A DNA stretch of 36,397 nucleotides from a virus: the IMG/VR virus record IMGVR_UViG_3300029922_000183, positions 1 through 36,397 of that record. The stretch is one strand, 5' to 3'. The notes beneath the pieces are model-generated. The model ran no database searches. It was not told where the DNA came from and saw only the letters and a list, made by a program, of their open reading frames with translations. The translations under genes and the position numbers were made by a program. Below are positions 1 to 5,337 of the stretch, one piece after another (within the stretch, counting starts at the first letter, position 1; each line of letters opens with the position of its first letter).

Positions 1-70
1 ACTGTTGTCAGAACTCAAAATGGTTTTTACGGATCATGCGAGTTCGTAGGTTCGACTCCGACTACGGAAC
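1..70 (+). tRNA. degenerate or 5'-truncated tRNA-like sequence
   Basis: A T-loop signature (GTTCGACTC) with a weak T-stem lies at 46-62. An anticodon-like stem, ATGGT pairing with ATCAT (20-24 with 33-37), encloses an 8-nt loop. The expected acceptor 5' strand would begin a few bases before the window, and no CCA follows at 70, unlike the other tRNAs here. It may be a tRNA cut by the window edge or a decayed copy. The anticodon cannot be assigned. Confidence 0.3.
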
Positions 71-137
71 GAATTTGAAATGCCACGGTGGCACAGCGGC
101 GACTGCAAGATGTTTAAGTTTTTGCGGTTGTGGAAAT

Positions 138-210
138 AGGGGTGATGGCGACGGTAGTCTAGCTGCCTTTGAAGCAGTGAATGAGGGTTCGACTCCCTCC
201 GCCCCTGCCA
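138..210 (+). tRNA. tRNA-Gln(TTG)
   Basis: The acceptor strands AGGGGTG and CGCCCCT pair with one wobble. The anticodon stem GCTGC/GCAGT encloses loop CTTTGAA, giving anticodon TTG. The T-arm is GAGGG-TTCGACT-CCCTC, the discriminator is G and CCA is encoded. G73 and a weak 1-72 pair agree with glutamine identity. The D-arm is irregular and short, which is the only weak point. Confidence 0.85.
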
Positions 211-218
211 AGTTTTAT

Positions 219-293
219 GCACCCCTCGTTCAGTTGGTAGGACGCCTGTTTCGTAATCAGGGGACATCGGTTCGAGCCCGATGGGGTGCTCCA
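219..293 (+). tRNA. tRNA-Thr(CGT)
   Basis: Acceptor GCACCCC pairs fully with GGGGTGC and CCA is encoded. The anticodon loop TTCGTAA gives CGT, decoding ACG. The T-stem ATCGG/CCGAT is perfect. The anticodon stem has a T-T mismatch at 31-39. The G1-C72 and C2-G71 pairs together with G35-U36 fit threonyl-tRNA synthetase identity. Confidence 0.92.
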
Positions 294-344
294 AGTTGTA
301 AGGTGCAAACTAAGTAGCTGATAACTGGTGGGCTCCAATCTCAG

Positions 345-355
345 TATTAGAGATA
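345..355 (+). promoter_or_regulatory. leaderless-type -10 box before the HNH gene
   Basis: TATTAG lies 4 nt before the ATG at 355 and there is no Shine-Dalgarno sequence. This is one of at least six similarly placed boxes in the window; transcription would start at or next to the start codon. No clear -35 box is seen. Confidence 0.4.
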
Positions 356-987
356 TGAGCTACAGTAACAACAAAAAAGCAAAGCAGTTAGGGATGCCCA
401 ATGGGACAGCGTGCAACCGTTTATTGAAGCTGGTCTTATTGGACTTGCTTCGAAGGTTGAAAACGAATTTCTGCTTTCGATGCAAAACAGAAATCCTCAG
501 TGTGGAGGATTTGAGCCTCGACCACAAAGAACCATGGTTGGACGCCACACCGGATTTGTTTTGGAATTTAGACAACATTGCATTCTCGCATCGCTCCTGC
601 AATATACGTGCGGCCCGAAGAGACCCTGCGAGATTGAGAGAGACTGTAAGACAACGGTGGTTGAATTCTACACCAAAAGGAAAATCGTGGTGCATGGGGT
701 GTAAGGACTTTCTTATACTTGACCAGTTCAACACCAACCGTACTCGGGTATCAGGGGTGCAGAAATACTGCATTAAATGTCGTTGTAATGGAATCGGAAG
801 AAAGAACACTGCACACCTTCGCAAGTATCAACGACCCTCGACGGCTGAATTGGAAGCAATGTTGATGAAAGAAGGCTACCGAGAGTTGGCTCAGAGATTA
901 AAGGTCAGTCACATGACAGTTCTTCAATGGGCGAAGGATGATGGGCTGACCCACATCCGTAGGAAAAAGTTTGCACCTGTCGTCTAG
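355..987 (+). CDS. HNH homing endonuclease with zinc finger and helix-turn-helix tail
   Basis: A 210-residue protein. The N-terminal part has a CxxC pair (FCFRC), then LSLDHKEPW, then LDNIAFSHRSCN, which together make the HNH metal-finger nuclease core (LDH, N, H..CN). A second CxxC pair (CMGC and CIKC) forms an additional zinc finger around a KFxxNRT-type segment, and the C-terminus (RELAQRLKVSHMTVLQWAK) reads as a helix-turn-helix. Such genes are selfish DNA that cut allelic sites lacking them. An upstream GTG at 328 is in frame, but ATG 355 follows a TATTAG box and matches the usual start of this family (MSYSNNKKAKQLG). The gene ends inside the downstream tRNA-Thr, whose D-arm supplies its TAG stop. 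Confidence 0.9.
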   Translation: MSYSNNKKAKQLGMPNGTACNRLLKLVLLDLLRRLKTNFCFRCKTEILSVEDLSLDHKEPWLDATPDLFWNLDNIAFSHRSCNIRAARRDPARLRETVRQRWLNSTPKGKSWCMGCKDFLILDQFNTNRTRVSGVQKYCIKCRCNGIGRKNTAHLRKYQRPSTAELEAMLMKEGYRELAQRLKVSHMTVLQWAKDDGLTHIRRKKFAPVV

Positions 988-1048
988 TGGCTTAGGACTC
1001 CTCCTTGGTATGGAGGGTACAGGGGTTCGAATCCCCTCAGGTGCTCCA
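973..1048 (+). tRNA. tRNA-Thr(GGT), copy 1, on a tRNA-Glu-like body
   Basis: Acceptor GCACCTG pairs with CAGGTGC and CCA is encoded. The stem CCTCC/GGAGG encloses loop TTGGTAT, giving GGT (reads ACC). The D-arm (GTCTAGTGGC..AGGAC), the 4-nt variable loop and the T-arm AGGGG-TTCGAAT-CCCCT resemble bacterial tRNA-Glu rather than tRNA-Thr. The first 15 nt overlap the 3' end of the HNH gene. Confidence 0.92.
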
Positions 1049-1056
1049 ATCTTAAC

Positions 1057-1132
1057 GCCGGGTTAGCTCAGTTGGTAGAGCATCTGCCTTGTAATCAGAA
1101 GGTCATCGGTTCAATTCCGATACTCGGCTCCA
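1057..1132 (+). tRNA. tRNA-Thr(TGT), copy 1
   Basis: Classic cloverleaf: acceptor GCCGGGT/ACTCGGC, D-arm GCTC/GAGC, anticodon loop CTTGTAA giving TGT (reads ACA), T-stem ATCGG/CCGAT, and encoded CCA. It closely resembles the standard bacterial tRNA-Thr body. Confidence 0.94.
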
Positions 1133-1148
1133 GTTTAGTTGTTTTGCA

Positions 1149-1224
1149 GATGTAGCATAGCGGTCAATGCGCCTCCCTTGTAACGAGGACGCCGTCAGTT
1201 CGAATCTGACCATCTGCTCCAGTT
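1149..1224 (+). tRNA. tRNA-Thr(TGT), copy 2
   Basis: Acceptor GCAGATG pairs perfectly with CATCTGC; D-stem GCAT/ATGC, T-stem GTCAG/CTGAC, and encoded CCA. The loop CTTGTAA gives TGT, the same anticodon as the tRNA just upstream but on an unrelated body. A C-C mismatch closes the anticodon stem. The boundaries may be off by a few bases. Confidence 0.88.
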
Positions 1225-1235
1225 TGAGGTACGAT

Positions 1236-1373
1236 ATGAGAGTTATCAGCATCGCGTTGTACCGATTTGCTCAGGCGCTGTCTTACGTTCTACCTGAGTC
1301 GATATGGGAACCAGTGACCTATCCAATCGACCGATTGCGTTGGTGGTTCGAAAAACATGCACCTGTCGTCTAG
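1236..1373 (+). CDS. small hypothetical protein ending inside a tRNA gene
   Basis: A 45-residue ORF between two threonine tRNAs. GAGG lies 6 nt before the ATG at 1236. The sequence has an amphipathic N-terminal half (MRVISIALYRFAQALSYVL) and an aromatic C-terminal half (RLRWWFEKH). No family is recognised. Like the HNH gene, it ends in the residues APVV and takes its TAG stop from the D-arm of the following tRNA-Thr(GGT). A longer ORF from 1167 would start inside the upstream tRNA and was not chosen. Confidence 0.45.
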   Translation: MRVISIALYRFAQALSYVLPESIWEPVTYPIDRLRWWFEKHAPVV

Positions 1374-1434
1374 TGGCTCAGGACTCCTCCTTGGTATGGA
1401 GGGTACAGGGGTTCAAATCCCCTCGGGTGCTCCA
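1359..1434 (+). tRNA. tRNA-Thr(GGT), copy 2, near-identical to copy 1
   Basis: It differs from 973-1048 at only a few positions: TTAGG to TCAGG in the D-arm, TTCGAAT to TTCAAAT in the T-loop, and CAGGTGC to CGGGTGC in the acceptor, which leaves a G-T pair. The anticodon loop TTGGTAT and encoded CCA are kept. It looks like a recent duplication; the T-loop change removes the usual G57. Confidence 0.9.
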
Positions 1435-1443
1435 ATTTTATGG

Positions 1444-1456
1444 TATTGTTCTTCTA
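1444..1456 (+). promoter_or_regulatory. leaderless-type -10 box
   Basis: TATTGT lies 6 nt before ATG 1456 and there is no Shine-Dalgarno sequence between the upstream tRNA 3' end and the start codon. The spacing would place the transcript start at the ATG. Confidence 0.35.
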
Positions 1457-1674
1457 TGAGTACATTGACGTGGGAAGAACGAAACCAGCGGATTAAAAAG
1501 GAACAGCTTACTGAAGAAGAGTTGGGGACTTTAGTAGGCTGTGCTGTAACCGGAGTGCGGAGATTCTGGGGTCATGGAGCAGAGTATGAAATCCGCTTCG
1601 ATGATGGTCGAACGCTCTACATTACCAAGAGCGACTACACCAACGATGTAGTTTGCATGTTCAAAGAGTTTTAA
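1456..1674 (+). CDS. hypothetical small protein
   Basis: A 72-residue protein that starts MSTLTWEERNQR. A charged helical N-terminus is followed by a compact beta-rich part (GCAVTGVRRFWGHGAEYEIR, then FDDGRTLYITKSDY). The second part has the look of a small barrel or SH3-like fold, but no family is recognised. The start is set by ATG 1456, next to the -10-like box. The gene begins 21 nt after tRNA-Thr copy 2, in the same transcription direction. An orphan tRNA-like 3' tail (GGCTCCA) follows its stop. Confidence 0.6.
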   Translation: MSTLTWEERNQRIKKEQLTEEELGTLVGCAVTGVRRFWGHGAEYEIRFDDGRTLYITKSDYTNDVVCMFKEF

Positions 1675-1737
1675 GCTACGAGTCGTGGCTCCAGTTTCCG
1701 TATTAGTGAGTATTAGTGAGTACGAGGTACTGACTAA

Positions 1738-1929
1738 ATGGGTAAGAAAGTTGAAAAGGGGTTGTGTTGGGAGTTGGATGATTCGGAGTGTGATATCAAC
1801 GCCCCCTCACCGCATTTCACGGATGACAGTAGCGAACGTGAGAACGACTATCTGTACGGGACGTTTCCCGTGCTGATTCCTAAGAGGCCACCTTCAAGGT
1901 TGCAACCTCCGAAGGAACCAAAAGAGTAA
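1738..1929 (+). CDS. hypothetical small acidic protein
   Basis: A 63-residue ORF starting MGKKVEKGLCWELDD, rich in Asp, Glu and Ser, with a proline-rich end (RPPSRLQPPKEPKE). GAGG is present about 10 nt upstream of the ATG. The spacer before it holds a tandem duplication of GTATTAGTGA at about 1700-1719. No family is recognised. A second ORF from 1685 in another frame is lower quality and overlaps it. Confidence 0.5.
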   Translation: MGKKVEKGLCWELDDSECDINAPSPHFTDDSSERENDYLYGTFPVLIPKRPPSRLQPPKEPKE

Positions 1930-1930
1930 A

Positions 1931-1986
1931 TCGCGCAATATAAGTGGCGCGATTCAGGTTTTAATTGCGTGATTCGGAATCGCGCC
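1931..1986 (+). other. candidate H-type pseudoknot
   Basis: Two long helices interleave: TCGCGCAAT (1931-1939) with ATTGCGTGA (1964-1972, one G-T pair), and GGCGCGATTC (1946-1955) with GAATCGCGCC (1977-1986, perfect). The order S1, S2, S1', S2' is that of an H-type pseudoknot, or of two alternative hairpins. The same bases can be read as direct repeats of AATCGCGC and GCGYGATTC. It covers a possible TTG start at 1965, so a translational switch is possible. Confidence 0.45.
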
Positions 1987-2144
1987 ATAACGCCGCTTGT
2001 GGCAAGCAAGCCACTTGGGTTCGTCACACGCAGTTTGCCGGTACTCATCCTTTCTGCACTGAGTGTGCAAAGAAGGAAGATGATTTTGGTGAAGAGTCCA
2101 GCTATGTGGTTTGGGAGGAGCTTTTACATGAAGTTGCTCAGTAG
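1965..2144 (+). CDS. putative small zinc-finger protein
   Basis: A 59-residue reading frame starting at TTG 1965 with AGG 5 nt upstream. Near the start HNAACGKQATWVRH and then HPFCTECAKK give a Cys..CxxC zinc-finger pattern; the rest is acidic and helical (WEELLHEVAQ). No ATG is available, so the start is uncertain. The frame continues beyond the TAG at 2142 without another stop until 2316 (next entry), so this could be the front half of one gene with an in-frame amber codon. Confidence 0.45.
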   Translation: MRDSESRHNAACGKQATWVRHTQFAGTHPFCTECAKKEDDFGEESSYVVWEELLHEVAQ

Positions 2145-2318
2145 TTGGTTCTTCTTCGTGCCTCCATTCACGATCCTGCCTCGGTGGAAGTTGGCAGTTA
2201 TGCGTCAGTGGCTGTGGAGGTATCAGAGGTATACACAGCCGGGAGTTCGTGGATGTCCTATGAATGGGGATGCTTTCGGTTGTATCGGATTTTGGATGAG
2301 GAAGCTTGTCAATTTTAG
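2145..2318 (+). CDS. reading frame continuing past an amber codon
   Basis: Fifty-seven codons in the same frame as the preceding zinc-finger ORF, beginning with TTG directly after its TAG. It encodes plausible protein (LRASIHDPASVEVGSYASV, then SSWMSYEWGCFRLYRILDEE). It ends with TAG at 2316-2318, the base before the tRNA-Thr acceptor at 2319. It may be a separate gene with a TTG start, the readthrough part of the upstream gene, or the tail of a gene broken by a nonsense mutation. TAG is a real stop elsewhere in the window (thioredoxin), so general recoding is not supported. Confidence 0.4.
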   Translation: MVLLRASIHDPASVEVGSYASVAVEVSEVYTAGSSWMSYEWGCFRLYRILDEEACQF

Positions 2319-2394
2319 GCCGGAGTAGCTCAGTTGTTAGAGCGCCGTCTTGGTAAGACGGAGGTCACGGGTTAGAACCCCGTCTCTGGCTCCA
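2319..2394 (+). tRNA. tRNA-Thr(GGT), copy 3
   Basis: Acceptor GCCGGAG/CTCTGGC, D-arm GCTC/GAGC, perfect anticodon stem CCGTC/GACGG around TTGGTAA, T-stem ACGGG/CCCGT, and encoded CCA. This is the normal threonine body. The T-loop reads TTAGAAC instead of TTCGAAC, so the near-universal C56 is A, which could weaken the elbow contact with G19. Confidence 0.9.
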
Positions 2395-2621
2395 AATCTT
2401 GAAAGGGGATTCCATTGAAGCCTCCTCTTGGTTCAATTCTGAACTAAAGCCATCAATATCACGGCTTACTGTATCCAAATCAGACCCGCTAATTAAAGCA
2501 GTATACCAACGGATATGTCTGTACATTAGTTCGGGGTTTAAGAGTGTCCGATGGACGCGCAGTTGTTGAAAAATAACTGGGCTTTGGTGAAAGCACGATT
2601 TGTAGCTGAAGGGTTTTGTTA
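2395..2621. other. non-coding gap of 227 nt
   Basis: No convincing gene on either strand. A reverse-strand ORF across it shows no family resemblance and overlaps the tRNA and the ligase start. It probably holds the promoter of the operon that begins at 2622, but no clear -35/-10 pair could be assigned. Confidence 0.4.
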
Positions 2622-3218
2622 ATGGAACAGTATCCGAGTATCGAAGGCAGTTCAAAGGCCCCCCTTGGTGAGGCGGGTCTTGCCTTCTACAAGTATGACG
2701 GCTCGAACCTCAGGTGGGAGTGGAACCCCAAGAAGGGGTGGTTCAAGTTTGGCACCCGCACCCAACTGTTCGATAAGTCGGAGCCGTTATTTGGTCAGGC
2801 CATTCCCCTTTTTATGCAGATGGGCGATGAGATTGTCCATCGTGTGAAAAGTGTTGAACGACAACCGCAACGCATTACAGCTTACACGGAATTCTTCGGC
2901 GAGAGCAGTTTCGCCGGGAGCCATATTCTGGAAGAGCCGAAGCAACTCAAGTTGTTCGATGTGTACTTGTTCAAGAAGGGGTTAATGAAGCCCCGACAGT
3001 TTGTGAAGACCTTTGGTGGTTTGCCTTATGTAGCGGAAGTGGTTTACGATGGCAACATCAACCAATCATTTGTTCAGGGGGTCCGGGCTGGAGAGTATCC
3101 AGTTTGGGAGGGGGTCGTCTGCAAGGGCGACAACTTCATGTTCAAGGTGAAGACCGATGCCTACTTGAGGAAGCTGCGGCAGGTATACCCGCAGCGATGG
3201 AATCAGTTTTGGGAGTGA
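2622..3218 (+). CDS. RNA-ligase-like ATP-dependent nucleotidyltransferase
   Basis: A 198-residue protein with the ordered motifs of the covalent nucleotidyltransferase superfamily: motif I KYDGSN with predicted adenylated Lys24, motif III ITAYTEFFGE, motif IV WEGVVCKG, and motif V FMFKVKT. The compact size and motif spacing fit single-domain RNA ligases of the T4 Rnl2 type, which seal nicked or cleaved RNA, rather than DNA ligases with an OB domain. No C-terminal extension is present. GGG lies 8 nt before ATG 2622, which is preferred over the in-frame TTG at 2616. It heads an operon with thioredoxin and a Pth2-like gene. A role in tRNA or mRNA repair is inference; a DNA nick-sealing role is less likely. 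Confidence 0.8.
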   Translation: MEQYPSIEGSSKAPLGEAGLAFYKYDGSNLRWEWNPKKGWFKFGTRTQLFDKSEPLFGQAIPLFMQMGDEIVHRVKSVERQPQRITAYTEFFGESSFAGSHILEEPKQLKLFDVYLFKKGLMKPRQFVKTFGGLPYVAEVVYDGNINQSFVQGVRAGEYPVWEGVVCKGDNFMFKVKTDAYLRKLRQVYPQRWNQFWE

Positions 3219-3220
3219 GC

Positions 3221-3517
3221 ATGGTAAGAAACTGGTGCAATTCAAGGTTCAAGGACAAGACGACAGAGTACCTCATGGACCTGTATGGTCAACCTTCGCG
3301 TGGCGAACTTTCAGGGTTTTCTTTCGTCATGCTTCGTGTGGACATCGGGGATGAAGTCTACGCCCGGTTCAATGAGCACATGAATCAAATCGGGATGCAT
3401 GACTTCATGGTGGACGTGGAAGAGCGTTGGCAGAGACTACGTGCTGAACGACAGAAGCGGATGGAAAAGGGTCGCACTTTAGTCAAGCGACTACACTTTG
3501 GAATCCCCGCTGAATGA
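3221..3517 (+). CDS. hypothetical basic protein
   Basis: A 98-residue protein that begins 2 nt after the ligase stop (an in-frame GTG at 3215 would overlap it). The middle is hydrophobic and beta-like (GFSFVMLRVDIGDEVYARF) and the C-terminus is a basic, probably helical stretch (RWQRLRAERQKRMEKGR). No family is recognised. Tight linkage to the ligase and thioredoxin genes is the only functional hint. A longer ORF from 3104 in this frame only adds sequence antiparallel to ligase coding and was rejected. Confidence 0.65.
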   Translation: MVRNWCNSRFKDKTTEYLMDLYGQPSRGELSGFSFVMLRVDIGDEVYARFNEHMNQIGMHDFMVDVEERWQRLRAERQKRMEKGRTLVKRLHFGIPAE

Positions 3518-3518
3518 G

Positions 3519-3530
3519 TATTAGTCTGCA
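3519..3530 (+). promoter_or_regulatory. leaderless-type -10 box before thioredoxin
   Basis: TATTAG, 5 nt, then ATG 3530. The 14-base string AGTATTAGTCTRCA just before the start codon is nearly identical to the one before the helicase gene at 10740. No Shine-Dalgarno sequence is present. Confidence 0.5.
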
Positions 3531-3850
3531 TGGCGATTGAAGTAACAAATGCGGATTTTGAATCGGTGGTTATCCAGTCCACGATTCCAGTCATCGTTGA
3601 TTTTTGGGCAGGATGGTGCAGCCCATGCAAGCAGTTAGCACCCACAATCGAAGCCCTCGCTGAGAAATACGCCGGTCGCGTGAAGGTTGTCAAGGCAGAT
3701 GTTGACAAAAACAGCAAGGCGGTTGCAGACTACGGTATCCGCAGTATCCCCACTCTGGTGTGGTTCAAGGGGGATAAGGACGAGGTTATCGCTGTGGGAT
3801 TCAGGACGCAGGAGCGACTTGAAAGTTTGCTGAACGAACGACTCAAATAG
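3530..3850 (+). CDS. trxA: thioredoxin
   Basis: A 106-residue single-domain thioredoxin of normal length. The active site WCSPC (residues 29-33, redox cysteines 30 and 33) replaces the usual WCGPC. The cis-proline loop is seen in GIRSIPTLVWFK, and buried Asp24 lies in VIVDFWAGW. It reduces disulfides in the cytoplasm; in phages it commonly supplies electrons to ribonucleotide reductase or acts as a processivity factor, and which applies here cannot be seen. The start is directly preceded by a TATTAG box with no ribosome binding site. The stop is TAG and the next gene follows 9 nt later. Confidence 0.93.
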   Translation: MAIEVTNADFESVVIQSTIPVIVDFWAGWCSPCKQLAPTIEALAEKYAGRVKVVKADVDKNSKAVADYGIRSIPTLVWFKGDKDEVIAVGFRTQERLESLLNERLK

Positions 3851-3859
3851 AGGTTTGCA

Positions 3860-4060
3860 ATGAAACTTGATTTGCAATCGGCTTCGCGTAAGCCTGACTT
3901 TTGGTGGAAAAATCCTATCCTTGTGATGACCCTCGGTCTGATAGCCATCGTCTTCGGGGTCTTCGTCCACAACCCGGCTGGTGAGCATATTGCCAATATC
4001 GGGACATACGTTCTCGCAGCCGGGATTGTGGTTTGGATACTCAGGCTGAGACGTTCATGA
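3860..4060 (+). CDS. small membrane protein, two transmembrane segments
   Basis: A 66-residue protein with a polar N-terminus ending in KPDFWWKNP, a first hydrophobic helix (ILVMTLGLIAIVFGVFV), a short loop (HNPAGEHIAN), a second helix (IGTYVLAAGIVVWIL) and a basic tail (RLRRS). AGAGG lies 8 nt before the ATG. The basic tail and short loop suggest a helical hairpin with both ends in the cytoplasm. The stop overlaps the next start as ATGA. Function unknown. Confidence 0.75.
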   Translation: MKLDLQSASRKPDFWWKNPILVMTLGLIAIVFGVFVHNPAGEHIANIGTYVLAAGIVVWILRLRRS

Positions 4061-4359
4061 AGATGTACATTCTAATCCGGGATGCTGTTCCACCGGGTCT
4101 TGCCGTAGTAGCCGCTGCCCATGCGTCATTGGCGTGCTACCTGAGATTTCAAGACCACCCGGACATGAAGAAGTGGTTGGAAGGACCGTTCTACAAGGCG
4201 GTCTGCAAGGTCTCTGATGGCGAGTTTGAAAAGGCCAAGGAAGAGCGAGACCATGTGGTGCTCACCGAGTCGGCATGGTTGGTTCAGGAAACAGCGATTG
4301 CATTCGTGCCCCGTGAAGAGTATCCGAAGATGTTCAAGTTTCTGAGGTTGTACAAATGA
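4057..4359 (+). CDS. Pth2-like peptidyl-tRNA hydrolase family protein
   Basis: A 100-residue protein, close to the length of the Pth2 core. It starts MKMYILIRDAVPPGLAVVAA followed by AHASLACYL, which matches the Pth2 pattern of a first beta strand, an alpha helix and a conserved AH(A/S) segment. It then has KAVCKVSDGEFEKAKEE and a terminal FLRLYK like the Pth2 end. Pth2 enzymes release amino acids or peptides from tRNA. The usual catalytic Lys near the N-terminus and the Asp of the QDAG segment are not clearly kept (TESAWLV replaces it), so the protein may bind rather than hydrolyse. It is coupled by ATGA to the membrane gene upstream and to the Tat-leader gene downstream. Confidence 0.6.
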   Translation: MKMYILIRDAVPPGLAVVAAAHASLACYLRFQDHPDMKKWLEGPFYKAVCKVSDGEFEKAKEERDHVVLTESAWLVQETAIAFVPREEYPKMFKFLRLYK

Positions 4360-4619
4360 ATCGCAGGTCGTTTCTTAAAAGTTTTTTCGTAGTCGCGGGT
4401 GTTGCAACGGTCGCACCTGAGATGCTGCTACCTAAGTCAGACTCGATTACCGAGGAGATTGGGTCTCTCTGCTATAACCCCATGACTGTTGGACAGATGG
4501 CGGCTGGATTTGCGATGATTCAAAAGCATGATTTCGTACCGTCATACATGTTCGTGCATCCTCGGGTGTACAAGGAATTCGGTGGTGTGTTTGTTCATTG
4601 CTCTCGTTACGAGGATTAA
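4356..4619 (+). CDS. small protein with a twin-arginine-like leader
   Basis: An 87-residue protein starting MNRRSFLKSFFVVAGVATVA. RRSFLK at residues 3-8 followed by a hydrophobic stretch and an APEM end fits the twin-arginine (Tat) export signal, which sends folded proteins across the inner membrane. The mature part is about 60 residues and contains MFVHPRVYKEFGGVFVHC. That segment resembles the short VHPxxxxxL(A/F)G motif often seen in major capsid proteins of phages, but the protein is far too small for a capsid subunit. No other family is recognised. The start overlaps the upstream stop as ATGA. Confidence 0.65.
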   Translation: MNRRSFLKSFFVVAGVATVAPEMLLPKSDSITEEIGSLCYNPMTVGQMAAGFAMIQKHDFVPSYMFVHPRVYKEFGGVFVHCSRYED

Positions 4620-4695
4620 CCATTCCGGGTTCGTTTTGGGAGCGATAATAGTGGCTGAGTGCGTATTGAATAAAAAGAAGGTTTATGGAGATTAT

Positions 4696-4875
4696 ATGGC
4701 AAAGGTCATTCAAGTTGAGATTCCAAGAAGTACCATACAAGAGTTGAACGGCGACGGAGCTTTTGCTCACAACCTGTACAACGCCATCCTTGAAGCAGAA
4801 GCCACTGGCAAGGTAGTTGAAGTGCCGGTCGGAGAAGCTCGGAAGAGGGCACAAGTAGCTATCGTGGAGGGCTAA
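4696..4875 (+). CDS. hypothetical small protein
   Basis: A 59-residue protein starting MAKVIQVEIPRSTIQELNGD, with a beta strand, a helix (AHNLYNAILEAEATGK) and a second strand (VVEVPV). GGAG lies 6 nt before ATG 4696. The frame is open upstream to 4528, but the ATG with its ribosome site is preferred. The stop TAA overlaps the next ATG (TAATG), so the two genes are probably translationally coupled. No family is recognised. Confidence 0.6.
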   Translation: MAKVIQVEIPRSTIQELNGDGAFAHNLYNAILEAEATGKVVEVPVGEARKRAQVAIVEG

Positions 4876-5315
4876 TGCCTCAAGGTGCGTTCAGAACCGT
4901 CTGGTTCATAGAAAAGTGGGCGATTAAAATCCCTCGGTCACCTGAAGGCTTGAAAGCCAATCAACGTGAAGTTGCCAAGTGGCGAAGCATTGGGAACACC
5001 ATCTTTGACTACCCCGGTGGCAACATTCGATTATGTCCTATTGTGTTCTCCCTTCCATTTGGTTTCGCTGTGGTCATGCGTCGAGCCAAATTGCTACCTC
5101 CCAACTACTTCGCCGACTTGAAGACTTTTACCAGAACCCAATTTCTGTTCCACACCGTTCGACAGAACATCATGGACACGGATTACCTAAAGGCAAGCAA
5201 CTATGGTTTCCTTGACGGTACTTTAGTTGTGTTGGATTATGCTGGTCTTGATGGCACAGAAAATGGAATTATGGTAAAAGTTAAGTACGACACCAAAGAT
5301 TGGGGTCGGTGGTAG
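4875..5315 (+). CDS. hypothetical protein, faintly kinase-like
   Basis: A 146-residue protein. The order of segments recalls a trimmed protein-kinase-like fold: WAIKIPR (beta-3 lysine), then GLKANQREVAKW (helix C glutamate), then GFAVVMRRAKLLPP (hinge), then GTLVVLDYAGLDG (DFG-like position). The usual HxD loop is not evident, so this is a weak structural analogy and not an assignment. It is coupled to the upstream gene through TAATG. Confidence 0.55.
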   Translation: MPQGAFRTVWFIEKWAIKIPRSPEGLKANQREVAKWRSIGNTIFDYPGGNIRLCPIVFSLPFGFAVVMRRAKLLPPNYFADLKTFTRTQFLFHTVRQNIMDTDYLKASNYGFLDGTLVVLDYAGLDGTENGIMVKVKYDTKDWGRW

Positions 5316-5337
5316 TATTATCACGTGAGGCATCTAC

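Noticed and set aside
36-317. 93-residue ORF over the tRNA start region
   Set aside because: It runs through two well-supported tRNA genes and has no ribosome site or family resemblance.
2142-2144. Genome-wide recoding of TAG
   Set aside because: Thioredoxin and other genes end normally at TAG with the next gene correctly spaced, so TAG is a working stop.
1969-2328. 119-residue ORF in another frame over the zinc-finger region
   Set aside because: It runs into tRNA-Thr and its composition is unusual, while the chosen frame has a clear HPFCTEC zinc site.
2365-2655. Reverse-strand ORF of 96 residues
   Set aside because: It overlaps tRNA-Thr and the ligase start, it would be the only reverse gene in the window, and its sequence has no protein-like pattern.
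4356-4619. Capsid protein because of VHPRVYKEFGG
   Set aside because: The protein is only 87 residues with an export-type leader, so the capsid-like motif is probably chance or a remnant.
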